From Acetobacter aceti NBRC 14818 (GTDB lineage Bacteria > Pseudomonadota > Alphaproteobacteria > Acetobacterales > Acetobacteraceae): a stretch of 64,000 bases of DNA. The stretch spans positions 3,433,501-3,497,500 of the forward strand of contig NZ_AP023410.1 of the NCBI RefSeq assembly GCF_000193495.2. Reading direction: 5' to 3'. Below are positions 47,258 to 54,895 of the stretch, one piece after another; within the stretch, counting starts at the first letter, position 1; each line of letters begins with the position of its first letter. The position numbers and the translations under genes are program-made. The notes beneath the pieces are model-generated. The model was not told the origin of the DNA. It ran no database searches and was given only the letters and a program-made list of their open reading frames with translations.

Positions 47258-48185
47258 CTAAACGTTACAAAGCGCGGGAATGAAAAACCGTGTTTCTGCG
47301 TTATGGAAAGAACTGGTTTTAAAGTGTCCGGTAAGTTTCTCCAGCCGCTTCGCCTGCCCATCCAGAGCCTTAGCCGTTTTTGTGCCTTACGCTGCCATCG
47401 CTGCATTCTTCTGTGTCACATGGTCAAGTTTGCCCACGAAATCATTGATCTGGATCAGTCCCTGATCTGCTCCATGGCCGTGACTGCATTGTTCACAACC
47501 TTATCAGATAGGGCAGTATGAGCACTTCGTTTTAGGCATCAGTCATCTGGCTGAGGCGGGCGGCTGCGCCTTCCAGACTGGCTGCCCAGCCTGCGTTTCC
47601 GTGCGTCGTGCCGGATCTGCGGACGCAATGCTGATCTCATCTGCTCCCTTGCCGACAGTCTTTACCGGCGTGGAAATTGCGCAATCGTCCGGTCAAGGTT
47701 CTGGTTGGCGGTATTGAACGCGTTCCGCAGCCCTTCATATGTGGGGTCGATGGGAGTTGTTAGACGGTAATTGAGCATGTTGTTGGTGAGTTTTTTTCAG
47801 GCTCTCGATTTCGGTGATCGCGTGGACATGGCGGGTAATGTCGGTGGCGAATTTGACGACCTTGATGATACAGCCCTTGCAGTCAAAAATCGGATTGTAG
47901 GACGCCTGCAACCAGACTTCCTCCCTGTTTTTACTGATACGTACTTATTGCCCATAACAAATTTACCTCAGGGAGCCTGTCCCGGAAAGCATGATAATCC
48001 GGTTCGACAAAAATCCTGTGATGTCGTCCTGCGACTTCCCTGGATCGATATCCCATGGCGTGACAGAAATTCTTGTTCGTGCTCAGGATGACCCTTTTGG
48101 TGTCAAATTCTATAACCGCAAATGACTGTTGGAACGCCGCCAGTATTGCTTTCGTATCCGCTCTGCCACCGAAACAAGATTGCAA
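47258..48185 (-). pseudogene. decayed PAS-containing methyl-accepting chemotaxis protein
   Basis: Minus-strand pieces in different frames line up with one chemoreceptor. From 48185: GGRADTKAILAAFQQSFAVI and NFCHAMGYRSREVAGRHHRI (PAS start). Next frame: EVWLQASYNPIFDCKG then KVVKFATDIT (PAS end). Next: NMLNYRLTTPIDPTYEGLRN (HAMP-like). Then VVNNAVTAMEQIRD with a stop, and finally INDFVGKLDHVTQKNAAMAA-stop-GTKTAKALDGQAKRL to 47258, the receptor C-terminus. Most of the signalling hairpin between the last two pieces is deleted. Multiple frameshifts, a deletion and at least two stops rule out function. Confidence 0.85.
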
Positions 48186-48299
48186 TATTTTCTTGTCCTC
48201 GAGGTCATCTGACCAAGCCTGTAAAATATTTAAATAGATAATCTTTTATTTCTGCCAGCCGATATGTTCTTGATTCAGAATTAAGCGGGTTCAGGTATA

Positions 48300-48332
48300 T
48301 TAAGGTGGCCTTAAGCTTCATGCACGAAGCTT
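48300..48332. other. tandem perfect hairpins
   Basis: TTAAGG-tgg-CCTTAA (48300-48314) overlaps by two bases a second hairpin AAGCTTC-atgcac-GAAGCTT (48313-48332). They lie about 80 nt downstream of thiL and before the chemoreceptor pseudogene. No T-run follows, so a terminator is only possible. The rest of 48186-48410 shows no gene. Confidence 0.4.
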
Positions 48333-48410
48333 TGATCTTCACTAATCGGTATCGTGAAAATCAGTTCCAATGGTCTGTCAACGTTTTTACTGCAACCACT
48401 GGAAGCCGGG

Positions 48411-49421
48411 TCAGAAGTGGCTCCAGCCCTGACGGTGTAACGGGAAACGTGAACCGTCATGACGGACGACATGCACACCCGGCGCGTCGCCCACAAATTC
48501 ACCAATGCGTGTGACTGCTATGTTTCGCTCCTGACAGTGACTCAGCAGAGCGGTCGTCCGATCCTCGGGAACAGCCAGCAACAATTCGTAGTCGTCGCCT
48601 CCGGTCAGACAGAGAGCAAGTCCTTCATCGTCAGTGACAATGCTCCGTGCAGCGTCTGACAGCGGCACGCTGTCGACATCGAGCCGCGCACCCAGTCCAC
48701 TCTCCCGTGCAAGGTGTCCGACATCCTGCACCAGCCCATCTGACACATCCATGGCGGCATGAGCGATGCCCGACAGGTCCAGCCCAAGCCGGGGACGAGG
48801 TAGATGATAGCGTTCCGCCAGCCAGCCGGTGGGGTCAGCGACCTTGCCCTGAAGCGCCAGAAGGCCCAGCGCTCCGTCTCCTATGGTGCCTGTGACCCAT
48901 AGTCCGTCACCTTCCTGTGCGCCATTGCGTCTGAGCGCGTGACCCGGTGCAACATTGCCAAGGATGGTGAGAGAGAGAACAAGGGGCCCTCGCGTAGAGG
49001 TCGTGTCGCCGCCAAGCAGAGAGACCCCGAACAGCGCCTGATCCGCCGCCAGCCCGTCAGAGAAAGCTTCAAACCAGGCATCATCGTATCGGCTGTCTGC
49101 CTTGGGACAGGCAAGCGTCAGCAGCCATCCAAAAGGACGGGCACCCATGGCCGCCATGTCGGAAAGGTTTGCGCGCAGTAGCTTGCGGCCAACGGTGTCC
49201 GGCGGATCATCGGGAAGAAAATGCACGCCTTCGACCATGGCGTCGGCAGCGATCACCATCTCCTTTCCCGGTGATGGTGTGAACACGGCGGCGTCGTCAG
49301 TGAGATCCAGCGCGTCCTTTCCGGCGAGACGACGGAAATGACGGCGAATAAAGGAAAATTCGTCCGGAAGCGTCTGCGGAAAGCTGTCCGTAGCGGAAGC
49401 GAGGTCAGGCCTGTCCGTCAT
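48411..49421 (-). CDS. thiL: thiamine-phosphate kinase
   Basis: 336 aa. ThiL phosphorylates thiamine monophosphate to thiamine diphosphate. It has the PurM/ThiL fold motifs: DEFSFIRRHF at the start, DDAAVFTP (metal), AADAMVEGVHF, RKLLRANLSDMAAMGA, LLGGDTTST, AMDVSDGLVQD and LTGGDDYELLLAVPE. Size normal. The ATG lies 17 bp inside the end of nusB, so the genes are translationally coupled, the common nusB-thiL order. Confidence 0.96.
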   Translation of the reverse strand: MTDRPDLASATDSFPQTLPDEFSFIRRHFRRLAGKDALDLTDDAAVFTPSPGKEMVIAADAMVEGVHFLPDDPPDTVGRKLLRANLSDMAAMGARPFGWLLTLACPKADSRYDDAWFEAFSDGLAADQALFGVSLLGGDTTSTRGPLVLSLTILGNVAPGHALRRNGAQEGDGLWVTGTIGDGALGLLALQGKVADPTGWLAERYHLPRPRLGLDLSGIAHAAMDVSDGLVQDVGHLARESGLGARLDVDSVPLSDAARSIVTDDEGLALCLTGGDDYELLLAVPEDRTTALLSHCQERNIAVTRIGEFVGDAPGVHVVRHDGSRFPLHRQGWSHF

Positions 49422-50013
49422 GGGAGTGGTCCGTTTCTGCGGCGGCTTCCGTCAGAGCGTGATCCGCAGGACCATCCTCCGATAATTCTGCCGTCACTTG
49501 CGGCTCTTCATGGGAGGCTGTGTCCTGTGTCGTAGCCGCACGACGCTTGGCGACAGCATCGAGAACGCCGTTCACCAGCTTGGGTTCATCGCCGGAGAAA
49601 AAGCCGTGGGCCACATCAAGATATTCATTGATGATGACGTTGACCGGCGGTGCGCCTTTTTCTTCCATCTCGGTAATCGCGACAGCAAACAGCGACCGGA
49701 GCACCGGATCAAGACGCTTGACCGGCCAAGTCGGCGGCAACACTTCCGCCAGCAGCTCATAAACATGCTCTGTGCCGGCTTCCGCCTGACGGGTGAGGCG
49801 GGTGAACAGCGTCACATCGGCCTCAGGGATGAAGCCGTCGTCAAAGGTCTCGCCAGCGAGTGTCGTGCCTAGACGGTGCTGTACGAACTGGATGATGACA
49901 CTGTCTGCTGTGTCATTGCCCTGTTCGATCTGGAAGACAGCCTGAACGGCGGCGACACGAGCGGCTGTGCGCGGACGCATGGCCGGGCTCAGTCGGTCGT
50001 CTGAATGGGCCAT
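49405..50013 (-). CDS. nusB: transcription antitermination factor NusB
   Basis: 202 aa from ATG 50013, which has GGAGG 7 nt upstream; the longer open frame lacks support. RTAARVAAVQAVFQIEQGN at the N-terminus and RSLFAVAITEMEEKGAPPVN, VIINEYLDVAHGFFSGDEP and FVNGVLD-like LVNGVLDAVAKR mark NusB, which with NusE binds boxA RNA in rRNA antitermination. A C-terminal acidic extension of about 45 residues (rich in Glu, Asp and Ala) exceeds the usual length. Confidence 0.93.
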   Translation of the reverse strand: MAHSDDRLSPAMRPRTAARVAAVQAVFQIEQGNDTADSVIIQFVQHRLGTTLAGETFDDGFIPEADVTLFTRLTRQAEAGTEHVYELLAEVLPPTWPVKRLDPVLRSLFAVAITEMEEKGAPPVNVIINEYLDVAHGFFSGDEPKLVNGVLDAVAKRRAATTQDTASHEEPQVTAELSEDGPADHALTEAAAETDHSHDGQA

Positions 50014-50101
50014 GATCGTGCCTCCTGCCAAATGGTTATCCAAGGGGGCGCTAAATGACGCCTTTGAGGCGCAAGGTCCAGCCCTTCGGAGCATTGATGT
50101 C

Positions 50102-50572
50102 TTATTTAGTCGTCTGTTTGCGCCGGTCATCGATACTGGTTAGGATTTCCGAGAAGTCCTTGGTTTCCCGGAAGTCCCTGTACACGCTGGCAAAACGGAC
50201 ATAACCCACAGCGTCAATCGCGTGGAGCGATTCCATGGCGAGTTCGCCCACCCGTGTGGTAGAAATCTCACTTTCTCCGGAAGCTTCCAGTCGCCGGACA
50301 ATGCCGCTGACCATCTGTTCGATCTGTTCTTCCGAGACCGGCCGCTTGCGGAGGGCGATCCTGATGGAGCGGGAGAGTTTTTCCCGATCGAACAGCGCCC
50401 GGCGTCCATCGGCCTTCACCACAGTCAGTTCACGGAGCTGGACACGTTCAACGGTTGTGAAACGCTGCCCGCAGGTCGCACAGGCGCGACGACGGCGGAT
50501 GGATGTTCCGTCTTCCGCCGGACGGCTGTCCTTCACCTGTGTCTCGGCTTCGCTGCAGAAAGGGCACCGCAT
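50102..50572 (-). CDS. nrdR: ribonucleotide reductase regulator NrdR
   Basis: 156 aa, normal. Zinc ribbon [20 protein letters not shown] with CPxC and a second CATCGQRF pair (residues 3-34), then the ATP-cone (about 49-139, [20 protein letters not shown]). NrdR represses ribonucleotide reductase genes according to dATP/ATP level. Located 88 bp upstream of nusB on the same strand. Confidence 0.97.
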   Translation of the reverse strand: MRCPFCSEAETQVKDSRPAEDGTSIRRRRACATCGQRFTTVERVQLRELTVVKADGRRALFDREKLSRSIRIALRKRPVSEEQIEQMVSGIVRRLEASGESEISTTRVGELAMESLHAIDAVGYVRFASVYRDFRETKDFSEILTSIDDRRKQTTK

Positions 50573-50805
50573 CGTCTACTGTTCCTGATCCCGTGCAGAC
50601 TGGAGCACCTTGAGAAGGCAGCGCTCTGTCCTGCTCTTTCATGGCTCCTGCGACTGGTGCGCAGGAGCCGTTTTTCATAATTCAGTGGTATACCGTCAAA
50701 TCACCCGGGAGTCCCACCCGCAACCCGGGGCAGTTTTCGCAGAGTCGCAAACGCGCGGAAGCGAACCGGATGAAAATGACGCGGGCATGCGGAAAGGAGT
50801 GGGGT

Positions 50806-51426
50806 GTGAGAAGTCTGTATGGTTCGTGGAAAGGCATCAGGGCTATGGGAAAAGGCGCTGTATTGCGGCGTTATCTGGCAAGTGCGCTCGGCGTTTCCAT
50901 GCTTGTGTGCGCTTCCACGGGGTATGCGGAGTCAACGCAGCTTCCTCATGAGGACGAACTGGAGACCGAAACCGGCAAGCCCCGGTTCGTTGCCGCTGAT
51001 GTGCCCGGGCAGGAACATGCTGCTGACGAGGTGGTCGTAAAAAACGCATGGATGCAACATGTCGGGGAAGGGCAGCACTATGTCGCCGCTTATTTTGAGT
51101 TGGAAAACAACTCGGATACGTCCTACCTGATCGACCGCATTTCATCATCATCCTGTACGGTGATGTTCGGCTATCATTCCGATCTGGAGGTCGGGACGCT
51201 CACGCGACAGCTCTTCACGCATCTGACCCTTCCGGCAAAACAGATGCTGGTCTTCCCGCCGGGCGGCTATCATCTTGTCTGCAAGGTGGCGGATGGGAAG
51301 ACCATCAGTCAGGGAATGAGCGTCCCTGTTCAGTTCCATTTTCTGGGTGGGTCAGAAAAGACCGTCAATTTTGAGGTCCGGAGCGCCAGAGTGCACCGAC
51401 CTGTAGGCGCTTCTATAACAAACTGA
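50806..51426 (+). CDS. exported PCu(A)C-like protein lacking standard copper ligands
   Basis: 206 aa from GTG 50806, which has AAAGGAG 6 nt upstream; ATG 50845 (193 aa) is an alternative and gives a tidier signal peptide (LRRYLASALGVSMLVCASTG-YA). The mature domain follows the PCu(A)C copper-chaperone pattern: VVVKNAWMQHVGEGQHYVAA, YFELENNSDTSYLI, LPAKQMLVFPPGGYHLVCKV. The copper motif H-M-x10-M-x21-H-x-M is not conserved: the final HxM is HLVC and the earlier Met/His are rearranged (MFGYH). So metal binding may use Cys/His or be lost. Confidence 0.75.
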   Translation: MRSLYGSWKGIRAMGKGAVLRRYLASALGVSMLVCASTGYAESTQLPHEDELETETGKPRFVAADVPGQEHAADEVVVKNAWMQHVGEGQHYVAAYFELENNSDTSYLIDRISSSSCTVMFGYHSDLEVGTLTRQLFTHLTLPAKQMLVFPPGGYHLVCKVADGKTISQGMSVPVQFHFLGGSEKTVNFEVRSARVHRPVGASITN

Positions 51427-51442
51427 AGGAGATTGACGGGTT

Positions 51443-51477
51443 CTGACAGGAGAAATCAGCCAGATCTCTCCTGTCAG
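51443..51477. terminator. shared hairpin between convergent genes
   Basis: CTGACAGGAGA (51443-51453) and TCTCCTGTCAG (51467-51477) form a perfect 11-bp stem, 16 nt after one stop codon and 9 nt before the other. No long T-run on either side, but position and strength fit a bidirectional terminator. Confidence 0.65.
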
Positions 51478-51485
51478 CAGGCCAT

Positions 51486-52031
51486 TTACCAGTTGCCGAG
51501 AAGCGATTTGGTGGCGTCCCTTGTGGCCTTGAGCTGTGATTTCTTGGCGTTGTAGGAATCGTTGAGATTCTGCCTGCGGTTGTTCACATCGTTCCGGTAG
51601 CCTTGAAGATCATTGTTTACATTGTTTCGGGCATTGGTAGCCTGATCGGTGAGGGCCTTTTCGCGTTCCGTTATGCCGTCTCTGTAGCTATTGACCTTGT
51701 CGTTCACGCTGTTCTGGGCGTTGTTCACCCGGTCGCTCAACGCTTTCTCACGATTGCTGACGCTGTCACGGTAGCCGTTAACCTTGTCACTCAAGGCTTT
51801 TTCACGGTCGGAAATGTTCTGGTTGTAGGAGTTGGCACGGTTCTCCAGATTGGATCGTGTGTTTGTAATACTCTGATTGACAGCGTTCTGACCTGCCTGG
51901 CGTACGCCCGAAAGCAGGGAAGAACCAAATGACTGCTGGTCCGCCGGGACAGCGCTCTGGGCGCGTACATCCTTCGCCGCGATGGCGAGAGAAAGAACGG
52001 CAAAACCTGCAAAAGCGACGCGCTTCATCAT
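51486..52031 (-). CDS. exported coiled-coil protein of 18- and 11-residue repeats
   Basis: 181 aa with a signal peptide (residues 1-25, ending VRAQ). From about residue 48 the chain is made of units of 18 residues (for example NSYNQNISDREKALSDKV, NGYRDSVSNREKALSDRV, NSYRDGITEREKALTDQA) with two 11-residue units between them (NNAQNSVNDKV, TNARNNVNNDL). 18 = 11 + 7, the spacings of hendecad and heptad coiled coils, so a long rod is expected. Very rich in Asn, Asp, Arg and Ser. No family recognised; a periplasmic or surface rod is inferred. Confidence 0.75.
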   Translation of the reverse strand: MMKRVAFAGFAVLSLAIAAKDVRAQSAVPADQQSFGSSLLSGVRQAGQNAVNQSITNTRSNLENRANSYNQNISDREKALSDKVNGYRDSVSNREKALSDRVNNAQNSVNDKVNSYRDGITEREKALTDQATNARNNVNNDLQGYRNDVNNRRQNLNDSYNAKKSQLKATRDATKSLLGNW

Positions 52032-52129
52032 AAATTCCTGATGCTGTTTCTGGTCATGATCTTATAGTTTTCCTGTTCTCTGAATGAGGCAGGAATGTTA
52101 CCTACTGTAACAAGAGGGGAGATGAGGCC

Positions 52130-53338
52130 CTATGCCTCTGGCGGGAGGCAGCCATCAGAATGGAGTGAGGCCGGATCGGCAGCTTTTCCCTTAAGGAGTG
52201 TCAGGATTTCCGTGGCAGCCGCATCAGCAGGCGCTGCCGTCCCCGGCGCATGCAGGCCGGTGAGCAGGGTCGCAAACCCTTCTTTCTGTCGAGCCTGAAG
52301 CTGCGGATCGGTCATAAGCTGCACGACCGTTTGCGCCAGCTTGTCCGCCCGACAGTCTTCCTGCAGCAACTCCGGCACAAGCGCCTTTTTCGCCAGAAGG
52401 TTGACCATGGCGACATAGGGAACACGGATAAGGCGACGGGCGATGGCTGCGGTGATCGGATTGACGCGATAGGTCACAGCCATGGGCACGCCAGCCAGAG
52501 CCAGTTCCAGCGTCGATGTTCCCGATTTTGTCAGCGCTGCGCTGGCGGCTGCGAAAGCATCGTGCTTTTCGGTGGTTTCTGTCACGATCAGCGGAGACAC
52601 CGGCCAGCGGGCTGTCGCTTTTCTGACAGTATCCGCCACGACCGGAGAAACCGGAATGACCGGCACAATCTCCGGCATCCGTTTTTTGAGAAGCACCAGC
52701 ATCGCGCCGAAAACCGGTAACAGGCGCGGCGCTTCCGAGCGTCTGCTGCCCGGCATCAGGATCAGGACGGGCGCTGAATCCGATAGACCGTGCTGCCTGC
52801 GGAACCGCTGTGCGTTCCCTGTATCGGCTTCCGACTGAAGCACCGGATGGCCGACGAAGTGCGCATCAAGACCGTGCTTCTGAAAGAAGGTTTCCTCAAA
52901 CGGAAGGAGAACGAGAAGCTTTTCCCACAGACCAGGGAATTTTCTCACGCGATGTTCCCGCCACGCCCAGACCTGCGGCGCGACATACTGGACTCGCGGG
53001 ATACGCAATGGCGCGATCCGACGCAGCAATCGGAGCGAAAAGCCGGGACTGTCGATGGTCACAACCAGATCGGGTCGCAGGGCTTCGATATGGGCCACGG
53101 CCTCGTCAAGGCGGCGGGACAGAGACCGTATGCGGGGCAGAATCTCCACCAGCCCCATGATGGCTAGATCCTTCATGGGAAAAAGGCTGACCAGACCGGC
53201 TTCCGTCATGCGCGGACCGCCGACCCCGGCAAAGCGGATGTCAGGCTTCTGCTTCCGCAGGGCAGTCATCAGGCGTGAACCCAGCACGTCTCCGCTGGCT
53301 TCTCCTGCGAGAAGCCAGATCAGGGGGGCGTCAGTCAT
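52130..53338 (-). CDS. lpxB: lipid-A-disaccharide synthase
   Basis: 402 aa, GT19 family: joins UDP-diacylglucosamine and lipid X at the inner membrane. Motifs: WLLAGEASGDVLGSRLM (residues 9-25), GVGGPRMTEAG, VTIDSPGFSLRL, YVAPQVWAWREHR, HFVGHPVLQS, LMPGSRRSEAPRLLPV and KSGTSTLELALAGVPMAVTY. All present. The other lpx genes are not in the window. The upstream exported-protein gene ends 22 bp before it, so the two probably form an operon. Confidence 0.97.
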   Translation of the reverse strand: MTDAPLIWLLAGEASGDVLGSRLMTALRKQKPDIRFAGVGGPRMTEAGLVSLFPMKDLAIMGLVEILPRIRSLSRRLDEAVAHIEALRPDLVVTIDSPGFSLRLLRRIAPLRIPRVQYVAPQVWAWREHRVRKFPGLWEKLLVLLPFEETFFQKHGLDAHFVGHPVLQSEADTGNAQRFRRQHGLSDSAPVLILMPGSRRSEAPRLLPVFGAMLVLLKKRMPEIVPVIPVSPVVADTVRKATARWPVSPLIVTETTEKHDAFAAASAALTKSGTSTLELALAGVPMAVTYRVNPITAAIARRLIRVPYVAMVNLLAKKALVPELLQEDCRADKLAQTVVQLMTDPQLQARQKEGFATLLTGLHAPGTAAPADAAATEILTLLKGKAADPASLHSDGCLPPEA

Positions 53339-53360
53339 GGAGAAAGGCTATCCGGCCTGA

Positions 53361-53924
53361 TCAGGAACAGCGCTGGCTGTCGAAGCTCTTCTGGGCAGGA
53401 CCGAGAACATGAAACCGAAGGCGCTCGGCTGCAGCGGACAGACGCACGCCATGACTTTTGACGTTGAGATGCAGCTCGGTTCCCCGGTGATTCTGAAGCG
53501 CCATGCTCCCGGTTCCACTCCCGGCGGATGCCTCGGTATTGACGGCCCAGAAAGTGCTGTCGAAGTCCTCGACATTGGCCAGTCCGGTGATGGAGCCCTG
53601 TACGCAGGCATTGGAATAGCCGATCGCTGGCGCGCCGCCGCCTGCCACGCTGATGGCGTAGTCGGTGTTTTTGAAATGCAGAACGCCGTTGCCCCACGTA
53701 TAGCCGGGGCCAAGATTGGCCTGCGTGATACGAAAGACAATCTGGTCTGCACTATCGGCACTCGGGGCGACCGTGTCCGCGGTTTCGGCGGGCACCGACG
53801 CGGCCAGCGCCACCTTTGCCGGGACGATACCAAAGCCGGTCACGGTGATCATCATGGTCGCGGCCAGAAATTGTCGGGTCAAGGTCGCACTCCTTATTCG
53901 GCGTTTCCCACAGACAACGGGCAT
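53361..53924 (-). CDS. exported protein, EipA/DUF1134-like (tentative)
   Basis: 187 aa from ATG 53924, giving a signal peptide of about 43 residues (RQFLAATMMITVTGFG, ending ALAA); the frame is open to 54083 with Met at 54005, but that would place 70 residues before the cleavage site. The mature part is Gly/Ala-rich and β-like: ANLGPGYTWGNGVLHFKNTD, YAISVAGGGAPAIGYS, GSGTGSMALQNHRG. This GYTW-G-G-L-F pattern recalls DUF1134/EipA envelope proteins, from memory. Immediately upstream of lpxB, consistent with an envelope role. Confidence 0.55.
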   Translation of the reverse strand: MPVVCGKRRIRSATLTRQFLAATMMITVTGFGIVPAKVALAASVPAETADTVAPSADSADQIVFRITQANLGPGYTWGNGVLHFKNTDYAISVAGGGAPAIGYSNACVQGSITGLANVEDFDSTFWAVNTEASAGSGTGSMALQNHRGTELHLNVKSHGVRLSAAAERLRFHVLGPAQKSFDSQRCS

Positions 53925-54275
53925 TTTCAGACCGACTGGCAGAGAGGGCAGGCCGTTAAGGCTGCTGTCGCTTGCAGGAGACACCTTTGTTTCATCTCTT
54001 TTCATCTCCTGCAAGAATGTTTGTGAAGCCCGGAGGTTTCCAGAAGAAAGCATTTCATTTGACTGGCCCATTTCCGCAGGCAATGTTGCGGCCTGTTCAG
54101 GTTCTGGTGGTCGCTCCCGGAACTGACGCTGCCATATATTTGCTCTGCCAGAAGTTCCCGCTTTGCGGGAAGTTGCCTGTGCGAATTATGCGCTCCGTGG
54201 TGTCTGTGCCTCTCGACAAGCGGCGGAGACAAGGGCAGGAAAATGAGACACATCAAGCCAACGGAGAGCGGCAAA

Positions 54276-54758
54276 ATGTCCTGTGCCTATGATTTCAGCC
54301 TTCCCGGTCTTGAAGGAGGTGTCGTGGATCTCGGGGCCTGGCGTGGAAAACCGCTTCTGATCGTCAACACGGCATCTAAATGCGGTTTTACGCCGCAATA
54401 TGAAGGTCTTCAGTCACTCTGGTCGGAAATGGGTCACGAACTCATCGTCATCGGTGTTCCCTCCAACGATTTTGGCCAGCAGGAGCCGGGTAGCGCCTCG
54501 GACATTGCCACCTTCTGCGCCCGCAATTATGGTGTGAGCTTTCCGATGACGACCCGCTGTCACGTCAAAGGGGCGGAAGCCACGCCGCTGTTCCAGTGGC
54601 TGGCGGATAAAGGCGGTTTTTTCGCCCGTCCCCGCTGGAATTTCTTCAAGTACCTGATCAACCGGGAAGGGCAGCTTGTGAACTGGTTCTCCAGTATAAC
54701 CTCGCCTTCCTCCGGTCGTGTGCATGACGCCGTCAATCGTGTCGTGCTGGGAAGCTGA
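54276..54758 (+). CDS. glutathione peroxidase family protein
   Basis: 160 aa thioredoxin-fold peroxidase. Peroxidatic Cys36 in NTASKCGFTPQYEGLQ, second motif IGVPSNDFGQQEPGS (Gln of the catalytic triad) and WNFFKYLI near residue 130. The usual GPx resolving cysteine is not at its standard place; a Cys occurs in CARNYGV. Many bacterial members use thioredoxin. ATG 54276 is chosen over 54243 because GGAGAG lies 7 nt upstream. Confidence 0.9.
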   Translation: MSCAYDFSLPGLEGGVVDLGAWRGKPLLIVNTASKCGFTPQYEGLQSLWSEMGHELIVIGVPSNDFGQQEPGSASDIATFCARNYGVSFPMTTRCHVKGAEATPLFQWLADKGGFFARPRWNFFKYLINREGQLVNWFSSITSPSSGRVHDAVNRVVLGS

Positions 54759-54895
54759 TCCCGCGCACCGATGTGGAGGCTCTCGTCTCCAGTCAGGCTG
54801 TCCATAAAACCGCCACAAGTCCGAACCAGTATTCCTGCCGTTTTCTAGCTATGCCGGGGGCGACGGCATCCCGTGACGGTGATAGAGACCCGCAT

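Noticed and set aside
47280..47521. Plus-strand frame opposite the chemoreceptor remnant
   Set aside because: Explained as antisense of the receptor C-terminus (NDFVGKLDHVTQKNAAMAA on the minus strand).
54773..54895. N-terminal 41-residue extension of the penicillin-binding protein
   Set aside because: Reaches back to the glutathione peroxidase stop region without a ribosome-binding site and shows no family-like sequence; kept only as an uncertainty.
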